NCBI GenBank assembly: GCA_002786025.1
Contig: NHNW01000023.1
Coordinates: forward strand, 186,001-250,000
Source of the DNA: Zasmidium citrigriseum
Lineage: Eukaryota; Ascomycota; Dothideomycetes; Mycosphaerellales; Mycosphaerellaceae
DNA length: 64,000 bases
Reading direction: 5' to 3'
Of this stretch, positions 20,958 to 31,691 are shown piece after piece. Position numbers and translations under genes: made by a program. The notes beneath the pieces were generated by a model. That model was given only the letters and a program-made list of their open reading frames with translations. It had not been told where the DNA came from and made no database searches. How positions within the stretch are numbered: the stretch's first letter is position 1; each line of letters begins with the position of its first letter.

Positions 20958-23339
20958 CTACTCCAGCCCAAGCTCCTTATAAAACGCCTCCGTACTCGGC
21001 GTCCGATGCAAAAACTCCTCAAGAGTCTTCATCTCATCCTGGCTTCCACCCTTCTCAAGCACCGTATGCCGATACCTCCGTCCCTCCTTGCCATTCATAG
21101 GATCCTTCTTGAAAACCGTATAAAACATATCCGCAGAGTAGACCTGCGAGCTGAGGTAGCCATAGTATCCCGCATCATACCCACCGATGAGATGGCCGAA
21201 AGTAGCCTGGCCATGACCCCAGTGGTATCCCTCGCCGAGCTCCTCGGGGCCGTCGAGTTTGGAGATGTCTTTGCGGAGTTTGTTGTAGGTCTCGCTGACG
21301 TCGAGCTTCTTGACATCGGCATGGGAGACGGGCTCGTGGACAGTCATGTCGAAGATGCCGAAGTGGAGTTGGCGGAGGTTGAAGAGGGCGTCGTTGACGT
21401 GGCGGGTGTTGATGATGGATTGAATGAGGTCGTCGGGCATGGACTCGGGTGGTTGTGCGGCGCTGTTGTGTTCCTTGTACTGCTTGGTGTACTCTGGTGA
21501 AAGGTATGACCAGTGCTTGCTGAGGGACTTGAGTTGGGATGGCGTCCAGCACCAGTTCTCGAGCATCTGAGATGGTGCTTCGACAAAGTCGCGAACTGTC
21601 GAAGTGCCGTGGAAGCGACTGTAGATAGTCCTCGAGACCAAATCGTGGATACCGTGGCCAAGCTCGTGGAAGAGAGTGACGACCTCGTCATGCTTGAGCA
21701 ATGAAGGCTTCTTTGGAGTTGGCTTGCTGAAGTTGCAGACCAGTGCGGTCGCTGGGTACCTCCTCGTACCGTTTTCGTTGATGAAGCCGGGCTGGAGGTT
21801 GAAGTTCGCAGCATGACCGTACTTGCCCTCACGAGGGAAGAGATCGAGGTAGAGGTAGCCCACGAAACCGCCGCCTTCAGCCTCGTCATCCCAGACAGCG
21901 AAGACTTGGACATCTTGATGCCAAACGATGTCATTGCCCTTGCCCGATTCCGAGATCTGGTCGCGGTGCTCGCCCTGAATCTCGACGAAGTGAAGACCGA
22001 ACAGTTCCTCGAAGATGTTGAGCATACCGCTGATAGAGGTCTGCAATGGGAAGTATTCGGAGATTCTCTGTTGGTCGAGCTGGTACTCCTTCTCGAGCAT
22101 CAGGGTGTCGTAGAAGCGATGATCCCAGAGGAAGTACTTGTCGGCCTCGCCAGTCTCGGCCTTCTTGAGCTCCTTCAATTTCTCGATCTCCTTCAGTCCA
22201 CCCGGAGCAAGTCGCTTGCGGAGATCGCCAAGGAAGTCGTCAACAGTTTTGGGGGTCTTGGCCATCTTGTCCTCGATTCTGAAAGTAGCGTGGTTGGGGT
22301 AGCCGAGAAGACGGGCACCCTCGTCTCGCAGGATGATGGCCTCCTTGAACAGCTCGACGTTGTCCGGGCACTTGTTCTCGTTGGCGATGAACACCTTCCG
22401 TCGAACCTCTGCATTCTTGCAATACTTCAAGGTGGGGAAGAGATCGGGATATTTGAAAGTGAGCCACAGCTTTCCTTCGCTGGGAGTGTTCTCCTTGCCC
22501 TTCATCAATCCGCTCGTGACATCCTCCGGCACGCCCTCAAGTTCCTCAGGAGTAAGCCACAAGCCACTCTTCTCCTCGTTCAGGTTCTTCTGGAAGGTGA
22601 TACTGAGCTCAGACAACCGCTTCTTGATGGCCTTGAATCGATCCCGATCTGGACCAGCAGGGATGTTAAGACCCATGCGCACATAGCCTTTGCGATCCTT
22701 CTCCAACAGCCGCCGACTCTCAGCGTCCAAGCTCGAGTCATCCTTCTGCTTCTGATATGCCGCATCCACAAGCTTGTAGATGTCCTCCCGCATGGAAGAC
22801 TCGATCGCAAAGTCGTCCATCATCTTCTCGGCCTCGGTGGATGCATCGCGCACCTTGGCATCTGTTGATACGGCCTGGTAAAAGCCAATGATATGTGACT
22901 CGAGAGACATGCGGTTGTCATCCTGGGCGAATGGCAGCTCGACGTTGTTGAAGTTGGCATTGTCGGCGGAGACTTCCTTGACGATCTTGTCCTGGAGAGC
23001 TTTGCTGGTCGCAATCAGGCGCTCAGTGTTCTTGACGAGACTCTCGGGGGTGTGTGTGAACAGCGGAGGAGCTTGTGGCGGCTTCTTGAACGTCGCACCC
23101 ATGGCTGTCGAGGTGGTGATGGGCCGCTGGATGGGGAAGCTGAAGGGCGGTTTGGGGGCGGCGAAGTGGGCGACGAAGGTCCGCAAGCGGGGCACGATCT
23201 GGGTGAGAGCCACAATGGCGACGAGGGCGAGGAACAGGAGGAGCAGCGGACGGCGGAGCAGCGAGGAATATGTGCCTTTGGGCGCCAGCTTGGATGTTTG
23301 GGGTGGTGAGACGCGGTGGCGGGTGTCGATGGACCCCAC
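20958..23339 (-). CDS. prd1: M3 family metallopeptidase (thimet oligopeptidase/saccharolysin type)
   Basis: A single exon of 793 residues. It hydrolyses oligopeptides with a catalytic zinc. The HEXXH motif is HELGH at 558-562, and the third ligand is Glu in FVEAPSQ at about 587. Downstream YHWGHGQATFGHLIGGYDAGYYGY matches the substrate-binding loop of the family. The catalytic body starts near residue 85 and is close in length to yeast Prd1. Unlike Prd1, the first 80 residues add a hydrophobic span (about 31-48, PLLLLFLALVAIVALTQIV), so the long form would be a membrane-anchored type II protein. Initiation at Met80 (MGATFKKPPQ) would give a soluble form. Both are sequence-based inference. Confidence 0.93.
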   Translation of the reverse strand: MGSIDTRHRVSPPQTSKLAPKGTYSSLLRRPLLLLFLALVAIVALTQIVPRLRTFVAHFAAPKPPFSFPIQRPITTSTAMGATFKKPPQAPPLFTHTPESLVKNTERLIATSKALQDKIVKEVSADNANFNNVELPFAQDDNRMSLESHIIGFYQAVSTDAKVRDASTEAEKMMDDFAIESSMREDIYKLVDAAYQKQKDDSSLDAESRRLLEKDRKGYVRMGLNIPAGPDRDRFKAIKKRLSELSITFQKNLNEEKSGLWLTPEELEGVPEDVTSGLMKGKENTPSEGKLWLTFKYPDLFPTLKYCKNAEVRRKVFIANENKCPDNVELFKEAIILRDEGARLLGYPNHATFRIEDKMAKTPKTVDDFLGDLRKRLAPGGLKEIEKLKELKKAETGEADKYFLWDHRFYDTLMLEKEYQLDQQRISEYFPLQTSISGMLNIFEELFGLHFVEIQGEHRDQISESGKGNDIVWHQDVQVFAVWDDEAEGGGFVGYLYLDLFPREGKYGHAANFNLQPGFINENGTRRYPATALVCNFSKPTPKKPSLLKHDEVVTLFHELGHGIHDLVSRTIYSRFHGTSTVRDFVEAPSQMLENWCWTPSQLKSLSKHWSYLSPEYTKQYKEHNSAAQPPESMPDDLIQSIINTRHVNDALFNLRQLHFGIFDMTVHEPVSHADVKKLDVSETYNKLRKDISKLDGPEELGEGYHWGHGQATFGHLIGGYDAGYYGYLSSQVYSADMFYTVFKKDPMNGKEGRRYRHTVLEKGGSQDEMKTLEEFLHRTPSTEAFYKELGLE

Positions 23340-24768
23340 CGCCGTCTCTCGGGCTGAAAGTCGGCCTGAATAGACTTCGCCTTCCTTACCACCAGGCGGT
23401 GACGACGATATCGTTCAAGAATAGCAGTCGTGTGCTTCTTGAAGATCAGCCGTGGAGGCCTCAATGCAGGTCCAGATTAGCGAGATGCAGCTTTCGCCCT
23501 GCTGACCAACCTGGAACTGGCCGGCGTGCGCGATGGCGGAGAGCTATGTGGCTGGCCGAGTCGCTGCTGAATAAGGCATAGGTGTCTTTTAAGCACAATG
23601 GTATCAATGAGAGGACGATGGGATACGCAGTGAGTCGCTATCTGTTGAACACTCCTCGAGGACATCATTGCTGACGTTGCCCAGTATTCTGCGACATGCG
23701 AATTTCCCGTGGCTGGGATCCAGCCTTGCTCGATCCCGGCGCTATACACATCTTCCAAGACCACCAGTGGCAATAGTTTGTACGAGCTGAACAGACACCA
23801 TCGAGATGTTCTGTCATCGCAGTCGCCACAGCCGAGAAGGGCACGAGAATGAGGCTGCCTGGATGGAACTGCATTCAGCTGATGGCCTCAAACATGGTCG
23901 CCAAGACGTCTTCAAGATTGCTCTTCCCATATACGGACAATGCAGGAGAGATGTCATATTTCACGGACTTAGAAGAGCGCGGGCGACATAGCCATGGATG
24001 AGTCTCACATCATGCAGACCGCCATCATTATATCATCCTGTTGGAACGACCCGAAGGCGACAATCATAGGCCGCCGAGTCCTTCACCATGTATCCAATCT
24101 CCCTACACGACCGCTCAAGTGTCATCCATCGATCCACAAGAATTCCAAAACCGTATTGCACCTTTCTTCTCGCGACACCGCAGCATCATCTCTCACATGG
24201 ACGGTGGATCGCAGCGGATGACCACGGTGAGGTATCTCCATTCAACAAGCATTTACTGATAGCCTACAGTATATCTGTACTAACGCCGAATCCTAGCCGA
24301 AGTCTGTGCGACTCCTTGTTGCGATCCAGCAAGATGGATACAGCCTGAATGGTCTTCGACATGAGACATTCAGCCAGCAGCGGCCAAACGAGAACAGCAT
24401 GGTGCTCAAGCAATGAAATACCATACATCGGCTCGCCAACGACGACCACGGCCGACCATCGACCCAATCCGGCCATACTTTGCTTCCAGGTAGTACTCCT
24501 GTGCATGCAATGCCTCTATCACAGGACCTCCGTGGACGGAAGGAGATCTTCTTTTCTTTGGGTGTACGAGGGCATCCTTCTCGGCGTCTTGTTCGCAAGT
24601 TCGGCATCGCCTTCGCAGTTTACAACCCCATATCGGTTCGCGACCGAACGATGGCACCGTCCGGACTCTCCATGGATAGCGTGTATCAAGGACCTTATAG
24701 CCAGATCATGCCCGTACACCATCTTATCTTATCTGATCGGTTGATCTATTCCTCTTCGCATACCCAGC
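23340..24768. other. 1.4-kb intergenic region ahead of the siderophore transporter
   Basis: Open frames here are short, overlap on both strands and lack recognisable domains; I do not support a gene. The last 50 bp contain a GATA-factor site, listed separately. Confidence 0.5.
24729..24737 (-). promoter_or_regulatory. SreA-type GATA site (ATCAGATAA on the minus strand)
   Basis: The plus strand reads TTATCTGAT, the exact complement of ATCWGATAA. This is the extended GATA sequence bound by the fungal iron repressors SreA, Urbs1 and Sre1. It lies 32 bp before the start codon of a siderophore-transporter gene and overlaps a second GATA core (TTATC at 24724-24728). The match and position are seen directly; iron-dependent repression is inference. 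Confidence 0.65.
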
Positions 24769-26532
24769 ATGAAGTCCATCTCGCCACTCAAGATCCTCGA
24801 GCCTCACGTACACCCAGACGTTAATCCCTCCCCTGATGGCACCATTAAACCTCGCGGACTGCAAATCGCAGAGGCGACAACCAAAGTCTGGAACCGGAAG
24901 ACTCTGGTCGTCTTCTACATCGTGTAAGTGAGAAAGAGACTCATAAACCTCCGCCGTGCTGATATCACCAGCATGTGCCTCGTCCAACTAATCCAAAACT
25001 TCGCCGGCGGCTTCACCACAGCTCTAAACCCCTTCATCACCTCCTCCTTCTCCTTCCACTCTCTCACAGCAACAACCGGCATAATCGCCGCGCTCGCCGC
25101 CGGGCTGGCCAAACTCCCCCTCGCCAAATTCCTCGACCTCGTAGGTCGACCCCAAGGTCTAGCCCTCGCCATAACCTCCGAAACCATCGGCCTAATCATG
25201 CTCGCCGCGTGCCAAAATGTTGAGACCTACTGCGCCGGACAGGTGTTTTTCCAGATCGGTTTGCAGGCGATTTTGTTCATCCAGGTTATTCTTGTGGTTG
25301 ATACGTCCGAGCTGAGGCATAGGGCGCTGAGTTTGGGGACTTTGTCGATTCCCGCGCTGGTTACGACTTGGATTACGGGGCCGGCGGCGCAGAGTGTTCT
25401 TGGGGGTGTTGGGTGGAGATGGGGGTTGGGGATTCTCGCTATCTTATGTCCTATCATCAACTCCTTGCTTGTCGTCCTCCTGTGGCGGCAGGCGAGGCAG
25501 GCGGTGAAGAGTGGATTGATTGTAAAGGACGATACCAAGATCAACACATCCACGCACCATCGCATCGGACGAACAATCCTGGACTTCGACCTCCCCGGCA
25601 TCCTCATCCTCCTGGTCGGCCTCGCCCTCTTCCTCCTATCCTTCAACCTCTGGACCTTCCAACAAGACCACTGGCGCTCACCCCTCATAATCACCTTCAT
25701 AACCATCGGCGGCCTCCTGATCATAACCTTCGCCATCCACGAATTCAAATTCGCCCGGACACCCTTCATCCAGTGGTCACTGCTCAAGAATAGGACGGTA
25801 GCAGGAACCTACCTCTTCGCCATAGCCAACTTCTCCGCCTCCTTCATCTGGCGCTCCTTCTTCTACTCCATGCTCATCGTCGTCTGGGACCAGAGCATAA
25901 CCCACACGACCTACATCGAGAACATCGAACTCGTTGGCGCGGCCATCACCTTCCTTGCTGTCGGAGCCCTCTTCCTCGCGTTCCCGAAGCTGAGGATCAA
26001 GTGGCTGGTTTTTGGATTTGGGGTGCCATTAATGATGCTTGCACTGGGTCTGCTGTATTATTTCCGGTATGATGATACGGCGATCCGGTTTGTGATCATG
26101 ACACAAATCTTCCACGCCGTAGGCGGCGGCATCGTCGCTCTCTCCGAACAACTAACCCTCATGGCCGTCGCCTCCAACACACAAATCACCGCCTTAATCG
26201 CCGTCGCCGGCGTCTTCAACTCAATCGGAATAGGCATCGGTTCGACTATCGCCACGGTCATCTGGACTTCCGAATTCCCAGCCAAACTCGCACAATACCT
26301 CCCTCCGCAGCTCCTGCCGCAGTTGCCCTTGATATATGGGAGTTTGCCCGCGCAGGCGGCGTTTCCGAAGGGGAGTCCCGCGCAGGTGGCGGTTGATAGG
26401 GCGTATGGGGATACGGAGGGGTTTGAGTTGATTGCGAGTCTGGCGCTGCAGGCGCTGAGTTGGGGGTTGGTGCTTGTTTGGGAGGATGTTGATTTGAGTG
26501 GAAAGGGGGAGGAGGGGGCTGTTTTGGCTTGA
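24769..26532 (+). CDS. MFS siderophore-iron transporter (Sit1/Arn/MirB family)
   Basis: Exons 24769-24923 and 24972-26532 give 571 residues. The intron is GTAAGT...CCAG, and the join yields VVFYIVMCLVQLIQNFAGG. About 14 membrane segments are readable, the number usual for the drug:H+ antiporter-2 branch that includes siderophore permeases. The motif between spans two and three is present in variant form (AKFLDLVGRPQGLALAI), and the block CAGQVFFQIG...VDTSELRHRALSLG matches the family. These proteins import ferric siderophore complexes across the plasma membrane. The SreA-type site upstream agrees with iron control. Substrate specificity cannot be read. It stands 1.2 kb from a PTS1 enoyl-CoA hydratase. 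Confidence 0.88.
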
Positions 26533-27752
26533 TTGGAGGGGAGGTGAATTGCAGGAGGTCGAACGGAGAAGGAAAGGAGAGAGGAGGCGTTTGAAGGGTG
26601 CTGTACTTCATCCAAGACATGCAGGACCAACGGCGAAGACGACATGTTGTGAATACATAATCCTTATCTTATGAGTCTTGTGATTATCTCTCTGCGTCGA
26701 TTGATGTTCGTCTGCAAAAAGGAACATCCAGCACCTCAGCATCACATGGAGAAGACGTCAAAGTCATTGAAGCAAGTCTGGTCTGCTGCAAAACATAATA
26801 AACGTACACTTCCTTCCTGCTTGACTTACCTTGGACAAAAAAGAAAACGACCAAGTCCAAAAACTTGACAAAAAAGAAAGGTGTTTGGTGGAACACTCCC
26901 CCTATATTACTGTTAGAACATGTTTGAAGGCAACTCGAGAGCGGCGCTGCTTACCAGATAGGCTCGAACTATCAACCTCCCGATTGCTTGACTCCTAGGA
27001 GCGGTAACAGTCGAACGCCTGAAGGTATCGTTAGAATTTGAGTCAAGCACTGGTGGTTGTGGTTCACATACGCTAGCCAATTCTAATGAATGTTAGCGAA
27101 TGCTCTCATGAATTGTTTCATGAATGTGTACTAACGCGCCATGGGGGACTTTGATGTCCTGTGGTGCTCAAGATTTCTCTTGATTTGATTGGTGCGTTGA
27201 AGTTTCGTTCGGTCTATGAAGGTGGGAGCTGGTGTGGGTCTGGCGAGATGGGCTGGTGGAAGCTACAGGTAGTTCTGCGAGACAGCGATCATGTTCGAGG
27301 ATTTGATCCTGGTCAATAGGAGAACGATCGGGAAAGACTGTGCAAAGGGAGAACGAATTGTGACGGAATGTGAGTTTGAACATCAATGTGAACAAATCAA
27401 TCGGACACCAAAGGCAGGTAGGACCGCTTTCCCGGAAACGATGGCTTCGAACTTTCCCTTCTCCAGCAGCCTGCTTGATCGTTCCCAGCCATTGCAACAG
27501 CAACGATATCAACGACACGAACATGCAGACTTCAATGACATCTTCAAGTCGAAAAAGGGGCGTTCAATGTCCATCCCAAACAGGAGAGTGATCAGCCTCG
27601 GCCAGAGGTCCCTCTCGGCATTCAAATCCCCGCAGAGCATCTCATCTCACTGCACTCACACCAAGTACATATCGTACTCTTTAGCATTCACCAGGTAGGA
27701 GTAGACCTCACTTTCATCTCTCTCCACGCCACGACATAGCAGGACAGCTCCA
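26533..27752. other. 1.2-kb intergenic region containing a tRNA-like fragment
   Basis: No supported protein gene. The region includes a tRNA-like 3' half at 26950-27015 and an inverted repeat around it, both listed separately. The last part is the presumed promoter of the enoyl-CoA hydratase gene. Confidence 0.5.
26950..27015 (-). tRNA. tRNA-Asn-like 3' half, probably incomplete
   Basis: On the minus strand the stretch reads as an anticodon arm, variable loop and T-arm. The anticodon stem is TTCGA/TCGGG, and the loop CTGTTAA (anticodon GTT, Asn) is interrupted by a 20-nt intron-like insert at 26985-27004. The variable loop is AGGTT. The T stem GATAG/CTATC has the loop TTCGAGC, and GTTCGAGCC fits the B-box. 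The sequence that should form the 5' acceptor strand and D-arm (27016-27041) does not pair with TGGTAAG. I therefore read it as a tRNA fragment or relic rather than a working gene. Confidence 0.3.
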
Positions 27753-28720
27753 ATGGCACCCATAACCTTCAAACCCAAGCTCGAGAACGCCCAGCCGCCG
27801 ACAAAGTACTCCATCATATCATACCCAGCCGAAGGTGTCCTCCTCGTAACCCTCAACCGACCGAAAGACTTGAACTGCATCAATGGGGAATTCGGACAAG
27901 AGCTGGATAGGATATGGACTTGGCTAGATCAAGAGCCCGCTCTGGTTGTTGGGATCATAACAGGGACGGGAAGGGCGTTTTGTGCTGGGGCTGATCTGAA
28001 AGGTAGGACAGCATGTCAGATTGAAGATGAGAGGATGAAGAGCTGATGATGAGGATGTATAGAATGGAACAAAGTCAACGAAAAAGGCGACAACCGCACA
28101 ATGTCCAACACAGGCTTCGGCGGCCTCTCCCGCCGCTCCGGCCGCAAACCCATCATCGCCGCCGTAAACGGCATCTGCTTCGGCGGCGGCTGCGAAATGA
28201 TTGTCAACTGCGACCTCGTCGTCGCCGCAAAGAAAGCCACCTTCGCCCTCCCGGAAGTCAAAGTCGGCGTGGTCGCAGCAGCCGGCGCCTTACCGCGTAT
28301 AATCCGCACCGTAGGCCGTCCGAGGGCTATGGAGATGGCTCTGACCGGCCGACCGGTCTCTGCGGATGAGGCGCTCGATTGGGGACTTATTAATAAGGTT
28401 GTGGGGGATCAGGAGGGGGAGGTTGTTGCGGCGGCGGTGGAGTATGCGAAGATGATTGCGGCGAATAGTCCGGATGCTGTGATTGTTAGTCGTGAGGGGA
28501 TTAAGTCGGGTTGGGAGGGCATGGGGGCTGATGAGGCTACGAGGTGGGCGTTGGAGTATTGGCAGCCTAGATTGCAGGCGGGCGAGAATTTGAAGGAGGG
28601 CGTAAGAGCTTTGTAAGTCTAAAGAGCGGAAGGCATATCTTTGCAAGTCTGAGACACATACTGACCTTTACTTTTAGTGTGGAGAAGAGGAAGCCGAGGT
28701 GGGTTGGGAGTAAGTTGTAG
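27753..28720 (+). CDS. Peroxisomal enoyl-CoA hydratase/isomerase family protein
   Basis: Exons 27753-28002, 28063-28612 and 28678-28720 give 280 residues. The last exon codes only 14 residues but adds the C-terminal SKL, a canonical peroxisomal PTS1. Crotonase-fold motifs are present: ITGTGRAFCAGADLK (oxyanion hole, CoA binding), KPIIAAVNGICFGGGCEMIVNCDLVVA and FALPEVKVGVVAAAGALPRI. The family hydrates or isomerises enoyl-CoA esters in beta-oxidation. In Aspergillus a peroxisomal member, SidH, acts in extracellular siderophore synthesis. The neighbouring siderophore transporter makes that role worth testing, but the sequence alone does not separate SidH from general beta-oxidation enzymes. 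Confidence 0.88.
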
Positions 28721-29112
28721 ATATTCAGATCAATTCGATGAGGTGGCATACGGTGTGTTCATGTCTTTGCAATGTCTCAAATGTATCAACATGTGCTTGT
28801 GATTCAGCAGTTTCACGCCGGCTTTGATTGGCTCCACCGCTTCGAGCTTGCGTGACTTCAGCTTGTGATCCAACTTCTGCACATCTTCAACATCGTCCAT
28901 CGAATCCTCTTCAAGACAATCGGCAGTACAGAACCACGGACTGTCGAAACACTGGATCACTTCACAATTTCGCCGCAAGAAATTGCCCCGCAGTAGCCAG
29001 CTTCTCTCACCTGCCACCAAACATCTGCAAGAAAAACAAGTGGCAATCACCAAATACAAGCACTTGGTCGCGATCAATCCAACAAGCCTCCTCATTCCGA
29101 TCAACCTTCAAA
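28721..29112. other. Intergenic stretch, nothing identified
   Basis: About 390 bp before the rhodanese-type phosphatase gene. An antisense open frame of 124 codons is present, but it has no recognisable domain or codon bias and is not called. Confidence 0.5.
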
Positions 29113-29591
29113 ATGTCAATGATAACCCTAACCTCCCTCCAACGCATCTCACGCGAAAAGCTCGCCGACCTCGTGCGGTCCAAATCCCCCGGCCTCGCAA
29201 TCATCGACGTCCGCGACACCGACTACATCGGCGGCCACATCATAGGCTGCCAGAACGTCCCGACCAACACGCACGACTACAAGATGCCGGAGCTCGTCCG
29301 GACGCTGAAAGACAAGGACACGGTGGTGTTTCATTGTGTGCTTTCGCAGCAGAGGGGTCCGAGTAGTGCGTTGAAGTATTTGAGGGAGAAGGAACGGTTG
29401 CTGGGGAAGGAGGAGGGGGAGGGGCAGAAAGTTTATGTGCTTGATGGGGGGTTTCAGAAGTGGCAGGAGAAGTGAGTGTTGCGTGGTGGCGATGGGGTTT
29501 GGTCGAGCGAGTGCTAATTTGTGTGACTAGATATGGCGAGGATGCGGAGCTGACTGAGGGGTATCAGAAGTGGCTCTGGGAGATGGAGTGA
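29113..29591 (+). CDS. Cdc25-like/rhodanese phosphatase (Ibp1/Ych1 type)
   Basis: Exons 29113-29471 and 29531-29591 give 139 residues. The protein is a single rhodanese-fold domain. Motifs: IIDVRDTDYIGGHI near the start and the active-site loop HCVLSQQRGPSSA with Cys75 and Arg81 in CX5R spacing, as in Cdc25 phosphatases and fungal arsenate reductases. The closest known relatives by motif are fission yeast Ibp1 and budding yeast Ych1, small phosphatases without the Cdc25 regulatory part. The second exon supplies only the end KYGEDAELTEGYQKWLWEME. A second Met two codons later is an alternative start. Confidence 0.88.
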
Positions 29592-30057
29592 ACTTGATAT
29601 GCCGCGAATTTGGAGCCCTCAGGTTGGGCTGTGACGATTTCACTGACCTTCCTCATTGTGTTACATGCACAAGCGACCGAATGCATGTTCGACGATTAGA
29701 GCATACCGAAAGCACTCATTGTCGCTGCTTTGGCAATCGAGGAAAGTACTATGAGCGGTCTCGAACAGATCGGAAGCTACCACTCACGCGTAGAGAGAAC
29801 GGCGAGGGAAACTTTCCAAGACTTTCTTCTCGAGTTACCCTTTCGTATTCTGTTGGTCTCTTTGACAAGAAAACTTCAAGACTCTTCCATCGGGATCTCC
29901 AAGCTTCACCTTCAGCACACAAAAGTTTCCATCTTCATTGGAATCAGACATGTGTTTGCTTTTTCTCACAAGAGAACTCTCGTAAATAGAGCATGTGTGT
30001 GCTCAGTCTCGATGTCACATATCTGGCGATCCAACACTTCGAGCTAAAACACTCGCC
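29592..30057. other. Intergenic stretch, nothing identified
   Basis: About 470 bp between two plus-strand genes. No repeat, RNA or family-like frame was recognised. Confidence 0.5.
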
Positions 30058-30594
30058 ATGAACAGAAACTTCTCCAACCCCTACCAACCCCAACCCCAAC
30101 CCTTACCCCCTCGCTCCCCAATCTGCATCTACAACTGGTACGGCCCAGTCCCAGATAACGCCAACCAATTCAACATCAACGTCTGGTCACAGCCCGACGG
30201 AATGTACCTCGCCGACCTCGACATGCCCTCCATCTGCCCTGTCAACGTCTTCCATCCCAGACATTTGACCGAAAGCCCCGGATATGTGGAAGTCTACATT
30301 GCTATGGACCCACAGACTTGGACGCTGGGGATGAATGTGGCTGTGGGGCCGATGACGAGGGTTAATGTGAGAAGGACGGCTTGGACGGCGGGGTATTTGG
30401 AGGGTGTGGGCGGGATGATGGGGCAGCAGGAGGAGGTGGGTGAGCGGGGGGTTGGGATGGTTTTCGGTGGGAATGGTGGGAATGGAGGGGTTGTCAATTG
30501 GGCAGCTCAAGGAGGCCCTTCGGCTTATGCGAATGGTGGGCGACATCGTGGTGGTGGAGGTGGGTTTGGTAGCAGGGGTGGCTATCAACAATGA
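30058..30594 (+). CDS. Unrecognised protein with glycine/RGG-rich tail
   Basis: A single exon of 178 residues. Order: a proline/glutamine-rich N-terminus (NPYQPQPQPLPPRSP), a compact central part (CIYNWYGPVPDNANQFNINVW...VYIAMDPQTWTLGMNVAVG), then a Gly/Asn-rich tail with GGRHRGGGGGFGSRGGYQQ, of the RGG type often found in RNA-binding or phase-separating proteins. Codon choice in the first half is strongly C-ending, as in neighbouring real genes, which supports coding. No named domain was recognised. The start is the Met directly before the proline-rich segment; the frame is open to 29995. Confidence 0.55.
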   Translation: MNRNFSNPYQPQPQPLPPRSPICIYNWYGPVPDNANQFNINVWSQPDGMYLADLDMPSICPVNVFHPRHLTESPGYVEVYIAMDPQTWTLGMNVAVGPMTRVNVRRTAWTAGYLEGVGGMMGQQEEVGERGVGMVFGGNGGNGGVVNWAAQGGPSAYANGGRHRGGGGGFGSRGGYQQ

Positions 30595-31691
30595 TGGTGT
30601 CAACTTCGGGGGCCTCTCCAAGACGAGCAGGAGGGAAAATTGGATGTGAAGTGTCGAGTGGGACATCATCTGAGGTCGATGAAATCGGAGTGCGACACGC
30701 GAGCGTTGGAACTCTTCGTTGCATGTGGGTGAAGTGGAAAGAGCAAGAATCGGCTTCCTGCTAAATTTCGACGCCCTGGAACTGGCGCGGAGACAAAGTA
30801 GATAAACCGGTACTTGCATTAGCAATTGCATGAAAATAACTGCTTCTCACAAGAAGGGCCAATTCTTACGAGAGGTCGTTGCTGACAGTTTTGCAAAGCA
30901 GATCTGCCGGGTCAAATATGACCTTGCTTTTACAATTCTTTCATAGCATTCGAAGAAGATCTACTCTAATAGCACTCGTCAACACGAGGCATCGTCGGTA
31001 TTCATCATTCCAGGCCCTGCTCGTCAAGTCGTCGAACTCCATCGCAACCCAAAGATGTTCGTTGTAGCTTCTAGAGCGTCAAGATCGCTCACTCTTGTCG
31101 CCGTGGACGTCTCAATCGATAAAATGTCTTGTTGAAAGTGCCGGCCTTGGTTGTACAGGTCGCGGGCTCCGAATGGTGAAAGTCGTGGTCCGGGTGAACC
31201 CTGGCGTTGCATCATGTCGCAAGCACCGGCAAGACTTGGAACTTGTCCTCAACGCCGTATCACTATTGAACATCAACAACGTCAACAGAGATCCCGACTT
31301 GCGCGGAGATGACCGAGTTGTGGGTGAGGCAGCCTGAAGTGAGGTCAATTTCACGTGCTTGCCTGATCTAGCGGCCCGCTTGGCGCCACCCACACCTTTC
31401 CTGCTCTAGAAGCATCTTTTCCTCAACTACATCCTACTCACCAACATCATCACCTCGCCGCCGCCGGTTGCGCATCTCATCATACCGTCCGTGTATCGTT
31501 CTTCTCACCCTCAAACAAAGACTTAGACTTTGCGTCGCTACCCCTGTCACACCACACCGGCGGAAGCCGCATCGGAACAGCGCATTTCCCAACACCGCCA
31601 CGCTCTTTGCTCCCCGAACCTCTGTAAGCACCCGTCTTGCGCTTGGAACTGACAAGCAAACACCCTTTCCGTCTGAGAAAACATCAAGCTG
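30595..31691. other. 1.1-kb intergenic region, nothing identified
   Basis: Short frames on both strands only. The downstream half is the presumed promoter and 5' UTR of the following gene. Confidence 0.5.

Noticed and set aside
24349..24744. 131-codon frame before the siderophore transporter
   Set aside because: Overlaps several other frames of similar length on both strands; no family resemblance.
28730..29104. 124-codon antisense frame before the rhodanese-type gene
   Set aside because: No recognisable domain, no splice or codon-use support, and it covers the promoter of a clear gene.
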